Assembly: GCF_003952025.1 (NCBI RefSeq)
Contig: NZ_QXGI01000002.1
Coordinates: 1 to 64,000, forward strand
Length of the DNA: 64,000 nt
Direction of reading: 5' to 3'
DNA from: Bifidobacterium castoris
GTDB lineage: Bacteria > Actinomycetota > Actinomycetes > Actinomycetales > Bifidobacteriaceae
The notes under the pieces were generated by a model. It was not told the DNA's origin and did no database searches. It saw only the letters and a list, made by a program, of their open reading frames with translations. Below are positions 53,360-64,000 of the stretch, one piece after another (within the stretch, counting starts at the first letter, position 1; every line of letters begins with the position of its first letter). The translations under genes were made by a program, and so were the position numbers.

Positions 53360-55435
53360 GTGGCAGATCTCACGGCTGATGCGGTGGACGCATCCTCGAA
53401 CGATGACAATCAGGTCATCGACGGCCAGCTGGACGACACCCTCTCCCCCGAACACTACGACGCGAGCGACCTGCGCGTCCTTGAAGGACTTGAGGCGGTC
53501 CGCATCCGCCCGGGCATGTATATCGGCTCGACGGGTCCGCGCGGCCTGCACCACCTCGTCTACGAGATCGTCGACAACTCGGTCGACGAGGCGCTCGCCG
53601 GCTATGCGACGCACATCGAGGTGACGATCCTGCCGGACAACGGCATCCGCGTCGTTGACGACGGCCGAGGCATCCCGGTCGACGAGGTCCCCGGCGAAGG
53701 CGTCTCCGGCGTCGAGACGGTCATGACGAAGCTGCATGCGGGCGGCAAGTTCGGCGGGGGCGGCTACGCGGTCTCCGGCGGCCTGCACGGCGTCGGCATC
53801 TCGGTCGTCAACGCGCTCTCGACGCGCGTCGACATCGAAGTGCGCCGCCAGGGCTACTACTGGACGCAGACCTACATCAACCAGCATCCGACGGCGCCGC
53901 TCAAGCGCGGCCGCGCGATGGAGAACGGCGAGTCCACCGGCACATCGGTCACGTTCTGGCCGGACCCGAAGATCTTCGAGACGACGATCTACGACTTCGA
54001 GACGCTGCGCGCGCGCTTCCAGCAGATGGCGTTCCTCAACAAGGGGCTCAAACTGTCGCTGACCGACATGCGCGAGACCGAGCCGACCGGCGACGAGGTC
54101 ACCGGCGAAAGCGACGCGAGCGACGAGCTGCACCAGAGCGTCACCTACCAGTACGCGAACGGCATCAAGGACTACGTCGCGTACATGGTGAAGATGCGCA
54201 AGGCGCAGCCGATCGAGCCGGACGTCATCGACATCGAGGCCGAGGACCTCTCCGTCGGCGTCTCCGCCGAGATCGCGATGCAGTGGACGACGGCCTACTC
54301 GGAGTCGGTGCACACCTTCGCGAACACGATCGCGACAACCGAGGGCGGCACGCACGAGGAAGGATTCCGCGCGGCGCTCACGAGCATGGTCAACCGCTAC
54401 GCACGCGAGAAGAACATCCTCAAGGACAAGGACGAGAACCTTTCCGGCGACGACGTGCGCGAAGGCCTGACGGCCGTCGTCTCGGTCAAGCTCACGAACC
54501 CGCAGTTCGAAGGCCAGACGAAGACGAAGCTCGGCAACTCCGAGGCGAAGACCTTCGTGCAGCGCATCATGAACGACCGGCTCGGCGACTGGTTCGACGC
54601 CCATCCGAACGAGGCGAAGAACATCATCCAGAAGGCGATCGAGGCGTCCCGCGCGCGCATGGCCGCGAAGAAGGCGCGCGAGAACACGCGCCGCAAGTCG
54701 ATCTTCGAATCGGCGGGCATGCCGGACAAGCTCAAGGACTGCCAGTCGAACGACCCGAGCGAGTGCGAGTTGTTCATCGTCGAGGGTGATTCGGCAGGCG
54801 GCTCCGCGATCCAGGGACGCAACCCGAACACGCAGGCGATCCTGCCGTTGCGCGGCAAGATCCTCAACACCGAGCGCGCAAGCCTCGACCGCATGATGAA
54901 GTCGGACACGATCGAATCGCTCATCACGGCGATCGGCGGCGGCTACGGCGAGGACTTCGACCTTGACAAGGTCAGGTACCACAAGGTCATCATCATGGCC
55001 GATGCCGACGTCGACGGCGCGCACATCGCGACGCTCAACCTCACGCTGTTCTTCCGCTACATGCGCCCGATGATCAACGCCGGCTACGTCTACGTGGCGA
55101 TGCCGCCGCTGTACCGGATCAAGTGGACGAAGGGCCCGCACGACTTCGTGTACACCGACGCCGAACGCGACCGCGTGCTGTCCGAAGGCAGGTCCGCCGG
55201 ACGCCAGCTGCCGAAGGGCGAAGGCATCCAGCGCTACAAGGGCCTCGGCGAGATGAGCTACCAGGAGCTGTGGGAGACGACGATGGATCCGGACAACCGC
55301 GTGCTCAAGCAGGTGCACATCGAGGACGCGCTGCAGGCCGACGAGACCTTCTCGATGCTGATGGGCGACGAGGTCGAGCCCCGTCGTCTGTTCATCCAGC
55401 GCAACGCGCACAACGCCCGCTGGATCGACGCCTGA
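53360..55435 (+). CDS. gyrB: DNA gyrase subunit B
   Basis: 691 residues. The ATPase half of gyrase. GHKL motifs are EIVDNSVDEALAGYA, VDDGRGIPVD and GGLHGVGISVVNA; the TOPRIM motif is EGDSAGGSA with DADVDGAHI; the end is RRLFIQRNAHNARWID. The start codon is GTG 53360, preceded by AGAAAGGA. With GyrA it introduces negative supercoils; loss of supercoiling often raises expression of both genes. Confidence 0.96.
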   Translation: MADLTADAVDASSNDDNQVIDGQLDDTLSPEHYDASDLRVLEGLEAVRIRPGMYIGSTGPRGLHHLVYEIVDNSVDEALAGYATHIEVTILPDNGIRVVDDGRGIPVDEVPGEGVSGVETVMTKLHAGGKFGGGGYAVSGGLHGVGISVVNALSTRVDIEVRRQGYYWTQTYINQHPTAPLKRGRAMENGESTGTSVTFWPDPKIFETTIYDFETLRARFQQMAFLNKGLKLSLTDMRETEPTGDEVTGESDASDELHQSVTYQYANGIKDYVAYMVKMRKAQPIEPDVIDIEAEDLSVGVSAEIAMQWTTAYSESVHTFANTIATTEGGTHEEGFRAALTSMVNRYAREKNILKDKDENLSGDDVREGLTAVVSVKLTNPQFEGQTKTKLGNSEAKTFVQRIMNDRLGDWFDAHPNEAKNIIQKAIEASRARMAAKKARENTRRKSIFESAGMPDKLKDCQSNDPSECELFIVEGDSAGGSAIQGRNPNTQAILPLRGKILNTERASLDRMMKSDTIESLITAIGGGYGEDFDLDKVRYHKVIIMADADVDGAHIATLNLTLFFRYMRPMINAGYVYVAMPPLYRIKWTKGPHDFVYTDAERDRVLSEGRSAGRQLPKGEGIQRYKGLGEMSYQELWETTMDPDNRVLKQVHIEDALQADETFSMLMGDEVEPRRLFIQRNAHNARWIDA

Positions 55436-55518
55436 CCGGGACCCGGCCAGGCATCACCCGCGGCATCACCCGCAACAAGACGTGACCGCCCAGACGCGGC
55501 GAAGGCAAAGGAAGCAAA

Positions 55519-58266
55519 GTGGCAGACGAACCCACCAACAACGGCTCGGACGACGAGCTCAACAACCTCTCCGGCTCGCTGGAGCCGCTGAGCCCGCAGG
55601 AAGCGGACAACACCGATTACGGCCTGATGGTCGGCACGCGCGTGCAGCCGGTCGACCTGCAGGAGGAGATGCGCCAGTCGTACCTCTCCTACGCGCTCTC
55701 CGTCATCGTGGAGCGCGCCCTACCCGATGTGCGCGACGGCATGAAGCCGGTGCACCGCCGCGTCGTCTACGCGATGTACGACGGCGGCTACCGCCCCGAC
55801 CGCGGCTACAACAAGTGCTCGCGCGTCGTCGGCGACGTCATGGGCAAGTACCATCCGCACGGCGACTCGGCGATCTACGAGACGCTCGTGCGCATGGCGC
55901 AGTCATGGTCGATGCGCTACCTGCTCGTCGACGGCCAGGGCAACTTCGGCTCCCCCGGCGACGACCCGGCCGCCGCGATGCGTTACACCGAATGCCGCAT
56001 GGCGCCGCTCGCGATGGAGATGGTGCGCGACATCGACAAGGACACCGTCGACTTCGTGCCGAACTACGACGGCAAGACGCAGGAGCCGACTGTGCTGCCC
56101 GCGCGTTTCCCGAACCTGCTCGTCAACGGCTCATCCGGCATCGCCGTCGGCATGGCGACGAACATCCCCCCGCACAACATGCGCGAGGTCGCGGACGGCG
56201 TGCACTGGGCGCTCGACCATCCGGAGGCGACGCGCGAGGAGCTGCTCGACGCGCTCATCGCCCGCATCAAGGGACCGGACTTCCCGACCGGCGCGACGAT
56301 CCTCGGCCACAAGGGCATCGAACAGGCCTACCGCACCGGCCGCGGCCTGATCACGATGCGCGCCGTCGTCAACACCGAGGAGATCCACGGCCGCATGTGC
56401 CTCGTCGTCACCGAGCTGCCGTATCAGGTCAACCCGGACCGTCTCGTCGTCTCAATCCGCGAGGCCGTGCGCGACGGCAAAATCCAAGGCATCGCCGACA
56501 TGCGCGACGAGACCTCCGGCCGCACCGGCCAGCGGCTCGTGCTCGTGCTCAAGCGCGACGCCGTGCCGAAGGTCGTGCTCAACAACCTGTACAAGCATTC
56601 GCAGCTGCAGCAGACCTTCGGCGCGAACATGCTCGCGCTCGTCGACGGCGTGCCGCGCACGCTGAGCCTCGACGCCTTCATCCGCCACTGGGTTGCACAC
56701 CAGCTCGACGTCATCGCGCGGCGCACCGCCTATCTCAAGCGCGAGGCCGAGGAACGCGACCACATCCTGCAGGGCTACCTCAAGGCGCTCGACATGATCG
56801 ACGAGGTCATCCATCTGATCCGTTCGTCGGCGACCGTCGAGATCGCGCGCACCGGCCTGATGAACCTGCTCGATGTCGACGACGTGCAGGCCGACGCGAT
56901 CCTCGCGATGCAGCTGCGCCGTCTGGCCGCGCTCGAACGCCAGAAGATCCTCGACGAGCACGACGAGCTCATGCGCAGGATCGCCGACTACGCGGACATC
57001 CTCGCCAAGCCGGAACGCCAGCGCAAGATCGCCGGCGACGAACTCGACGAGATCGTCGCGCGCTACGGCGACGACCGCCGCACGAAGATCCTGCCGTTCT
57101 CCGGCGAGATGAACGTCGAAGATCTCATCGCCGAGGAGAACGTCGTCGTCACCGTGACGCACGCCGGCTTCATCAAGCGCACGAAGGCCGACGAGTACCG
57201 CGCGCAGCACCGCGGCGGCAAGGGCGTCAAGGGCGCCAAACTGCGCGAGGACGACGTCGTCGACCACTTCTTCCTGACGAGCACGCACAACTGGCTGCTG
57301 TTCTTCACGAACAAGGGACGCGTCTACCGCTGCAAGGCGTACGAGCTGCCGGAGGGGTCACGCGACTCCAAGGGCCAGCACGTCGCGAACCTGCTGCAGT
57401 TCGAGCCCGACGAGCAGATCCAGACCGTGCTGTCGATTCCGAACTACGAGGTCGCGAAGTACCTCGTGCTCGCGACGCGCTCCGGCAAGGTCAAGAAGAC
57501 GCGCCTGTCCGAATACGATTCGCCGCGCCAGGGCGGCCTCATCGCGGTGCGTCTGATGCAGAGCGAGGACGGCGAGACGAGCGACGAGCTGATCGGCGCG
57601 AACCTGTGCAACGCCGAGGACGACATCATCCTCGTCTCGAAGCACGGCATGAGCCTCAAGTTCCGCGCCGACGACGAGCAGCTGCGCCCGATGGGCCGCC
57701 AGACCGCCGGCGTGCAGGGCATGAAGTTCCGTGACGGCGACGAACTGCTCGCGATGGACGTCGTCTGGGGCGACACCAACAAGGACCTCTTCGTCGTGAC
57801 GAACGAGGGCTTCGCGAAGCGCACGCAGCTGGGCGAATACCGTCTCCAGGGCCGCAACGGCTACGGCGTCAAGGCCGTGCAGCTCGTCGAGGGCCGCGGC
57901 TTCCTCGTCGGCGCGCTCGTCGTGTCCGAAGAGGACCAGATCATGGCGATCATGAAGTCCGGCAAGGTCATCCGCTCGGACGTCGGCGAGGTCAAGCGCA
58001 CCGGACGCACGACGCAGGGCGTCACCTTCGCGAAGCCGGACAAGGACGACGAGATCGTCTCGATCGCGCGCAACGCCGAGACCGAGGACGACGCCGACGG
58101 CGACACCGTCACGACCGATTCCGCGTCCGGCAGCACAAGCGTGCAGCCGGCGGAGGGCGAACCGGTCTTCACGGTCCGCGCCGACGGCGACCAGCCGACG
58201 CCGGTCATCGAGGAGGATTCCGCGGCAATCGAACGCACCGAGGAACCGGACGCCGACGTCGCATGA
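55519..58266 (+). CDS. gyrA: DNA gyrase subunit A
   Basis: 915 residues. The cleavage half of gyrase. The winged-helix region contains [19 protein letters not shown], with Ser and Glu at the positions where quinolone resistance changes usually arise (Ser present, so no classical resistance change). The catalytic Tyr is in AAMRYTECR. Six beta-pinwheel repeats make the C-terminal DNA-wrapping domain, with the GyrA box QGGKGVKG-like segment RGGKGVKGA. About 90 acidic, low-complexity residues at the end are extra. The start codon is GTG 55519 with AAAGGAAG upstream. Confidence 0.96.
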   Translation: MADEPTNNGSDDELNNLSGSLEPLSPQEADNTDYGLMVGTRVQPVDLQEEMRQSYLSYALSVIVERALPDVRDGMKPVHRRVVYAMYDGGYRPDRGYNKCSRVVGDVMGKYHPHGDSAIYETLVRMAQSWSMRYLLVDGQGNFGSPGDDPAAAMRYTECRMAPLAMEMVRDIDKDTVDFVPNYDGKTQEPTVLPARFPNLLVNGSSGIAVGMATNIPPHNMREVADGVHWALDHPEATREELLDALIARIKGPDFPTGATILGHKGIEQAYRTGRGLITMRAVVNTEEIHGRMCLVVTELPYQVNPDRLVVSIREAVRDGKIQGIADMRDETSGRTGQRLVLVLKRDAVPKVVLNNLYKHSQLQQTFGANMLALVDGVPRTLSLDAFIRHWVAHQLDVIARRTAYLKREAEERDHILQGYLKALDMIDEVIHLIRSSATVEIARTGLMNLLDVDDVQADAILAMQLRRLAALERQKILDEHDELMRRIADYADILAKPERQRKIAGDELDEIVARYGDDRRTKILPFSGEMNVEDLIAEENVVVTVTHAGFIKRTKADEYRAQHRGGKGVKGAKLREDDVVDHFFLTSTHNWLLFFTNKGRVYRCKAYELPEGSRDSKGQHVANLLQFEPDEQIQTVLSIPNYEVAKYLVLATRSGKVKKTRLSEYDSPRQGGLIAVRLMQSEDGETSDELIGANLCNAEDDIILVSKHGMSLKFRADDEQLRPMGRQTAGVQGMKFRDGDELLAMDVVWGDTNKDLFVVTNEGFAKRTQLGEYRLQGRNGYGVKAVQLVEGRGFLVGALVVSEEDQIMAIMKSGKVIRSDVGEVKRTGRTTQGVTFAKPDKDDEIVSIARNAETEDDADGDTVTTDSASGSTSVQPAEGEPVFTVRADGDQPTPVIEEDSAAIERTEEPDADVA

Positions 58267-58281
58267 CCCCCCGTCCGTGAA

Positions 58282-58319
58282 GGACGTGCCCACGGCCGCG
58301 CATGGCCGTGGGCACGTCC
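58282..58319 (+). terminator. Hairpin after gyrA
   Basis: A perfect 16-bp stem (GGACGTGCCCACGGCC) with a six-base loop lies 15 bases after the gyrA stop. There is no U-run. Confidence 0.7.
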
Positions 58320-58372
58320 CCGAACGTTGGTAATCTCGACCTCAAAGCCATGAGCATTTCAAGGAGCAGAGC

Positions 58373-58906
58373 ATGAGCGACCCCCGCGAGGCCAATCCAC
58401 TGGAGCATACGACCGCTTCGATGACGCATGACAAGCATGCGCCGCGCGTCGCCCGTTCCGCCTCGAACACCCCGCTGATCGCGGACAAGGACCGTCCCGA
58501 GGAGAACAAGCCGGTCCGTCCGATCAAGCGTCGCAAGAAGCCGGGCGCACGTCGCATGAAGCTCTCGCTGACGCATCTGGACGCCTGGTCGGTCGCGAAG
58601 GTCACGTTCATGCTGGCGCTCGCCGGCGCGCTCATCCAGATCATCGCCGTCGCGCTGCTGTGGTCGCTGCTCAAGGTCGTCGGCGTCTTCGATCAGGTCA
58701 CGCAGATCGTCTCGTCGGCAGGCCTCGATGCGGGCGGCATCAATCTCGCGAACGTCTTCTCGCTGCCGACGATCCTCAGCGGCGTCACGATCTTCTCGAT
58801 CGCCGAGATCGTGCTCGTCACGATTCTCGTCACGATCTTCGCGCTGCTGTACAACGTCGTCTGCTCGCTCGTCGGCGGCGTCCATGTGACGCTCGGCGAC
58901 GACTGA
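58373..58906 (+). CDS. DUF3566 membrane protein
   Basis: 177 residues. A basic disordered N-terminus (PIKRRKKPGARRMKLSL) is followed by the DUF3566 domain with two membrane segments (about 78-105 and 140-168) and the conserved LDAWSVAKVTFMLALA. It follows gyrA as Rv0007 does in mycobacteria. Function is unknown. CAAGGAG lies 7 bases before the ATG. A terminator with a six-U run follows. Confidence 0.9.
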   Translation: MSDPREANPLEHTTASMTHDKHAPRVARSASNTPLIADKDRPEENKPVRPIKRRKKPGARRMKLSLTHLDAWSVAKVTFMLALAGALIQIIAVALLWSLLKVVGVFDQVTQIVSSAGLDAGGINLANVFSLPTILSGVTIFSIAEIVLVTILVTIFALLYNVVCSLVGGVHVTLGDD

Positions 58907-58924
58907 TCCGCCGGGATATACGCG

Positions 58925-58964
58925 CGGCCCCCGGACGGGCGAAACCGTCCGGGGGCCGTTTTTT
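58925..58964 (+). terminator. Rho-independent terminator after the DUF3566 gene
   Basis: The stem CGGCCCCCGGACGG/CCGTCCGGGGGCCG is followed by TTTTTT, 18 bases past the stop codon. It is the strongest terminator in the window. Confidence 0.95.
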
Positions 58965-59187
58965 GCGCCCATTGCGATCATCGGGGGGGGGTGCAGGTCG
59001 TCGCCGCCGCGTTCGCGAAGCGCGATCGTTGCGATCATGGCGGGTGCACGTCACGGCGGTCCTGATCGCAACGCGGCGTCTTTGCGATCGTCAGCGGTGC
59101 ACAACGCCGCAGGACTGATCGCCGATGGGTGAAAATCATCCATATGGACCATGCTGCGACGTCGGCGCAACCGGTAAACTCAAGACC
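58965..59187. other. Repeat-rich intergenic stretch with a G9 tract and a leaderless-type -10
   Basis: A run of nine G lies at 58983-58991. An inverted repeat GTTGCGATCA (59028-59037) / TGATCGCAAC (59063-59072) follows, with further TTGCGATC-type words to 59090. TAAACT (59175-59180) lies exactly seven bases before the GTG start at 59188. The words resemble those in 31187-31345. Confidence 0.55.
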
Positions 59188-60456
59188 GTGTTCAGATATC
59201 TCGGGTATTTCAGCCAGTCGTTCATGCTCGCCGTCATGCTGTGGCCGTTCGTGTCGTTCCTGCTGACGCTGCCGATTGTCGCGATCATCTACCACCGCAA
59301 CCATCGGTTGAGCTTCATGAGCGCCTTCAGCGCCTACGTGGCAGTGCTCTACGCGCTCGGCCTCATCGCGTTCACGATGTACCCGATGCCCGACGATCCG
59401 ATCGCCTACTGCCGCACCCACCATCTGGGGCCGCAGCTCGACCTGCTGCGCTTCATCCAGGATGCGCAAAGCGGCCTGTCCGGCGTGCTGCAGCTCGTCA
59501 TGAACATCGTGCTGTTCCTGCCGCTCGGCTTCATGCTCGGCCGCTGGGCCGGCTGGAGGTTCTGGCAGACCGCCGGCACCGGCCTCGCCTGTTCGATCTT
59601 CATCGAGACGACGCAGCTCACAGGCATCTGGGGCCTCTACCCCTGCGCCTACCGCTACTTCGATGTCGACGACATGCTCACGAACACGATCGGCGCGATG
59701 CTCGGCTACGCGCTCGCCTTCCTCTACACGAAGCTCGTGCCGAAGCGCGTGAAGCAGATCGACGGCGTCAACAGGCATCCGGGCTTCATCCATCGTGCGG
59801 TCGCGCTCGCGCTCGACGTCATCATCATGGACGTCATCCTGTATGCGCTCGTGCTGCTGCTCATCTATGTGTTCTACAAGTGCGCGGTCGCGCTCGACGA
59901 CACGCACTATGCGATTGGCGCGCTGCTCATTTCGACCGACAGCGTGCGCTGGGTGCCAGGCATCCTCGCCGGCATCCTGTTCCTGATCTTCGAAGTGTGG
60001 CGTCCGTGGCGTCATGACGGCCGCACGCTCGGCGGCGCGTACACGCGCATGACGGTCGAGACGACGGCGCGCACCGGCTGGCGTCGCATGCTGTTCTACG
60101 CCGTCCGTACGCTCGTGCTCGGCGTCTGGTTCGTGCTGCTCAATACCGGCGCCGACCGTTGGTTCTGGTATCTGACGGCCGCGCTTGTGCTCTGGTGGAT
60201 CGTCATGCACCGGATGCCCTGGGATCTTGTGCCCGGTGACACGGCCACACCGTCAGCGCATCTGCAGCACGACTATGAACAGGGCGATGACGTGGCACAC
60301 GTATCCGCCGATCGTGCCCAAGTGGAAGAGCTCGTGGTAGCCGAACCAACGCGGGAAGGGGTTGGGCTTGCGCAGTGCGAAGAACACCGCGCCGACGATG
60401 TAGCAGGCGCCGCCGCAGATGACGAGGACCGTCGGCACGGGGCCGATGAACGGTGA
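59188..60456 (+). CDS. VanZ-like and RDD-domain membrane protein
   Basis: 422 residues as read. Residues about 10-180 are VanZ-like, with four membrane segments and the motif LLRFIQDAQ then NIVLFLPLGFMLG and FIETTQL. Residues about 195-350 look like an RDD domain (ALALDVIIMDVILYALVLLL, then RTLGGAYTRMTV). VanZ proteins can lower teicoplanin sensitivity, but the role here is unknown. The GTG at 59188 is chosen because TAAACT lies seven bases upstream, with no ribosome site for the earlier ATG at 59125. The last 70 or so codons (from about 60245) run antisense to the hemolysin-III gene and have the composition of a shadow frame, so the natural stop may have been lost. Confidence 0.8.
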   Translation: MFRYLGYFSQSFMLAVMLWPFVSFLLTLPIVAIIYHRNHRLSFMSAFSAYVAVLYALGLIAFTMYPMPDDPIAYCRTHHLGPQLDLLRFIQDAQSGLSGVLQLVMNIVLFLPLGFMLGRWAGWRFWQTAGTGLACSIFIETTQLTGIWGLYPCAYRYFDVDDMLTNTIGAMLGYALAFLYTKLVPKRVKQIDGVNRHPGFIHRAVALALDVIIMDVILYALVLLLIYVFYKCAVALDDTHYAIGALLISTDSVRWVPGILAGILFLIFEVWRPWRHDGRTLGGAYTRMTVETTARTGWRRMLFYAVRTLVLGVWFVLLNTGADRWFWYLTAALVLWWIVMHRMPWDLVPGDTATPSAHLQHDYEQGDDVAHVSADRAQVEELVVAEPTREGVGLAQCEEHRADDVAGAAADDEDRRHGADER

Positions 60457-61098
60457 CGTCCAGAAGAAGTAGATGATCGTCAGAGGCGACAGTCCCAGAA
60501 TGCAATAGATGATCGTGAACAGCCAGTCGAGCCCGTCCGGATACAGCAGATGGGCGATCGTGCCGACGGCCGCCGTCACCCACAGGATGCCCATGTAGGT
60601 CCAGCAGATCGGCTTGTTGTCGAGCGCGAACAGGAACGGCGTGCAGGTGCCGGCGATCACGAGGAAGATGTTCGAATAGTCGATGCGCACGAGGACGGTG
60701 TCGACGAGCTTCGGGAAGTGGCCGTGTCCCAGATGCAGCGTGGCGCTGACGCCGAACAGCAGCATCACCGATGCGCCGTAGATGCTGACGCCGACCTTCA
60801 TCCAGCCGGCAGGGGCCAGGCAGATGAGGATGACCGATGTGGCGATCGAGAACGGGAACGCGATCAGATGGAGCCATCCGCGCAGCTTCGGCTTCTCGCG
60901 CAGGATCTGCCGGCGTTCGCGCCATTCGCGGAACATCGCGGTGCGTTGCTTCTGCTCGTTGAGCTTCTTCGCCGTGACCGTCTTCTTCGGCCGATGCGGT
61001 TCGTCGTTTCCGGAGCGCGGGATGTTGTAGATGGGGCGGTGGCTCTGGGAGGCCGCGCGCACCTGGTTCTTCCTTTTTCTGCTGTTCTCGCCGACCAT
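60253..61098 (-). CDS. Hemolysin III/PAQR-family membrane protein (YqfA-like)
   Basis: 281 residues. A basic N-terminus and seven membrane segments with the family signature: SATLHLGHGHF, RIDYSNIFLVIAGTCTPF, and near the end FGYHELFHLGTI with the conserved His residues that bind metal. Members are called hemolysin III but their bacterial role is poorly known. Longer starts exist up to 61167, but they lie within the gdhA terminator hairpin. ATG 61098 has TATGCT seven bases upstream with AGGAGG between, so it is preferred. Confidence 0.9.
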   Translation of the reverse strand: MVGENSRKRKNQVRAASQSHRPIYNIPRSGNDEPHRPKKTVTAKKLNEQKQRTAMFREWRERRQILREKPKLRGWLHLIAFPFSIATSVILICLAPAGWMKVGVSIYGASVMLLFGVSATLHLGHGHFPKLVDTVLVRIDYSNIFLVIAGTCTPFLFALDNKPICWTYMGILWVTAAVGTIAHLLYPDGLDWLFTIIYCILGLSPLTIIYFFWTSPFIGPVPTVLVICGGACYIVGAVFFALRKPNPFPRWFGYHELFHLGTIGGYVCHVIALFIVVLQMR

Positions 61099-61129
61099 GC
61101 CTCCTAGCATAGGTTCGTGCATGGGAAAG

Positions 61130-61167
61130 ATGCGCGGCCGTTCCTCTGACGGGGAACGGCCGCGCAT
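61130..61167 (-). terminator. Hairpin after gdhA
   Basis: A perfect 15-bp stem (ATGCGCGGCCGTTCC) with an eight-base loop lies 42 bases past the gdhA stop, followed by CTTTCCC. Confidence 0.7.
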
Positions 61168-61208
61168 GCGGGTGGCTCGCGTGTGGATGCGGCGTGCCGC
61201 GGACGCCC

Positions 61209-62720
<1,512 letters not shown>

Positions 62721-63923
62721 TCAGGATCGCGGCGACGCGCCGTTGATCGTGCGGCGGAACGGCAGATAGATCGCCCACGCGATCGGCATCGTGACGAGCA
62801 GCGCGGGATAGAACCAGACGATCGGGACGCCGCCGAACAGCAGGCCGCCGATGAGCGGGCCGAGGAACATGCCCAGATCGATGCCGGCGTAGTAGGTCGT
62901 GTTCGCCATGCCGCTGCGCGCCTTGCCGGCGATGAGCACGGCCTTCGCCTGCGTGACCGAGCTCATCAGACCGTAGCCGCCGGCCGTCATGATGGCCGCC
63001 AACGCGAGCATCCAGAAACTGCGCAGGTGGGCGAGCGACAGCAGCATCACGACGTCGCCGACCGTGCACAGCGTCAGGAAGAACAGGAAGGACTTCGTAT
63101 CGAACCAGTTGCGCAGCGCGATGCGGACGGCGAGCAGCACGAGCGCGTAGATCGGGAAGAACACGGAGACGCCGAACGGCACCTGCATGCGGGCGGCGTA
63201 GTCGACGATGAACGACTGGTTCGCGAAATAGGGGATGCCGAACATCATGAAGATCAGCGCGATCGGAATCACCTTCGGCTCGAAAAGCGCGCTCAGCCGC
63301 GGACGGCGTCCTTCACGGGCCGGTTGCGCGGTGCGCGCTGCATACGGGCGGCCGGCGTCCCTGATGCACAGCACGCAGACGACGACGAGCACCGCCATCG
63401 CCGACGCCGTCAGGAACGCGGCGCGGTAGCTCACCGCCTTCGAGATGCGGATGCCCAGATCGGGGCCGAAGGCCTGCGCCAACGCGTTCATCGTCCCGTA
63501 CAATCCCATGCCGGCGCCCATGCGCGACAGCGGCAGCAGCGTCGACAGCCATGTGGACAGGCACACCGAGATGCAGGCGAAACCGACGCCGTTGACGATG
63601 CGTGCGGCGAGCAGCGACGCCGGATTCGACGCATACGCGTACCAGACGTTCGTGATCAGGTACAGCGCGCCGCCGACGACCGCGAGCACGCGTTTGCTCG
63701 TACGGTCGGACAGGCGTCCGGCGACCGGGCGGCAGAACAGCGCGGCCAGCGACAACGCGCCGGCGATGAACCCCATCAATGCGCCGTTCGCGCCGAGCGT
63801 GTGCGCGAAGCCGGCGATGATCGGGCCGCTCATCATGCTCGCCGTCATGAAGAAGAACGTGGCCGCCATGATGAGCGCCACATCGCGCGTGATCAGACGC
63901 TCCTGATGGTTGTTGTCGGTCAT
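62721..63923 (-). CDS. Major facilitator superfamily transporter
   Basis: 400 residues with 12 membrane segments. The conserved loop 2-3 motif reads CRPVAGRLSDRTSKR, and segments 4-5 contain GMGLYGTMNALAQAFGPDLGI. A drug-efflux or metabolite exporter of the YfcJ/AraJ-like group is likely; the substrate is unknown. ATG 63923 has AAAGGGAG 3 bases upstream. The in-frame ATG at 63980 overlaps TACAAT (63979-63984), which is better seen as the -10. Confidence 0.9.
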   Translation of the reverse strand: MTDNNHQERLITRDVALIMAATFFFMTASMMSGPIIAGFAHTLGANGALMGFIAGALSLAALFCRPVAGRLSDRTSKRVLAVVGGALYLITNVWYAYASNPASLLAARIVNGVGFACISVCLSTWLSTLLPLSRMGAGMGLYGTMNALAQAFGPDLGIRISKAVSYRAAFLTASAMAVLVVVCVLCIRDAGRPYAARTAQPAREGRRPRLSALFEPKVIPIALIFMMFGIPYFANQSFIVDYAARMQVPFGVSVFFPIYALVLLAVRIALRNWFDTKSFLFFLTLCTVGDVVMLLSLAHLRSFWMLALAAIMTAGGYGLMSSVTQAKAVLIAGKARSGMANTTYYAGIDLGMFLGPLIGGLLFGGVPIVWFYPALLVTMPIAWAIYLPFRRTINGASPRS

Positions 63924-63978
63924 GGGCTCCCTTTCGATGGGATGATGCGACGTGTGCGTTCCGCGCGGCGTCGTCGCC

Positions 63979-63984
63979 ATTGTA
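63979..63984 (-). promoter_or_regulatory. -10 element of the MFS transporter gene
   Basis: TACAAT on the minus strand lies 55 bases before ATG 63923. The -35 would lie near the window edge and is not clear. Confidence 0.45.
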
Positions 63985-64000
63985 GGCGCGTCGCCGCCGA

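Noticed and set aside
56000-56030. Frameshift or damage in gyrA/gyrB
   Set aside because: Both frames are complete with all motifs; the acidic C-terminal extension of GyrA is in frame and common in Actinobacteria.

Overview
The window is the chromosomal replication-origin neighbourhood of a high-GC Gram-positive bacterium, most likely Bifidobacterium or a close relative. The order cca - NUDIX - DUF6049 - murJ/pseudokinase - trxB | parB - parA - rsmG | jag - yidC - yidD - rnpA - rpmH | dnaA - dnaN - recF - dciA - gyrB - gyrA - DUF3566 is the classical actinobacterial oriC arrangement. The rpfB - rsmA - ispE run and the strong GC bias at third codon positions agree with this. All assignments come from reading motifs and gene order by eye; nothing was searched.

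Layout. 1-4241: a large secreted surface protein on the minus strand, cut by the window edge, with Rib-like repeats, calcium-binding TSP3-type repeats and a ten-base homopolymer tract in its leader. 4603-9589: a MarR regulator, a P-type cation ATPase and a SpoU-type rRNA methyltransferase. 9728-17144: an AT-richer accessory island. It holds two tandem copies of a GH25 lysozyme cassette, a holin-like gene, the broken remains of its second copy, several small membrane proteins, a peptidoglycan-binding DUF1906 protein, an XRE regulator with a divergent promoter and operator-like palindrome, and a pair of LexA/SOS boxes beside a short ORF. 17161-31124: an RclA-like flavin disulfide reductase, a DUF4032 protein, a sugar ABC transporter ATPase, a potassium-channel-like protein, a Ser/Thr kinase, a DsbA-like protein, tRNA-Thr, and rpfB-rsmA-ispE plus a LytR_C protein. 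31354-58906: the origin core. 59188-63923: a VanZ/RDD membrane protein overlapping a convergent hemolysin-III gene, NADP glutamate dehydrogenase and an MFS transporter.

How the parts work together. DnaA boxes occur in three clusters (rsmG-parA, rpmH-dnaA and dnaA-dnaN), with parS-like sites in and beside rsmG, so replication initiation and ParABS segregation are encoded and probably sited within about 7 kb. The cell-envelope theme is strong: MurJ with a pseudokinase tail, RpfB, a LytR_C protein, YidC/YidD/Jag, and the wall-hydrolase island. That island is the best candidate for an undescribed system. None of its three wall-hydrolase-type proteins shows a signal peptide, a holin-like gene sits next to one of them, and the right-hand end carries an XRE regulator and an apparent SOS promoter. 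This suggests a domesticated, possibly damage-inducible lysis module, which remains inference.

Two global patterns stand out. Several genes start exactly seven bases after a -10 hexamer and look leaderless. Convergent gene pairs are separated by very long, perfect palindromes.
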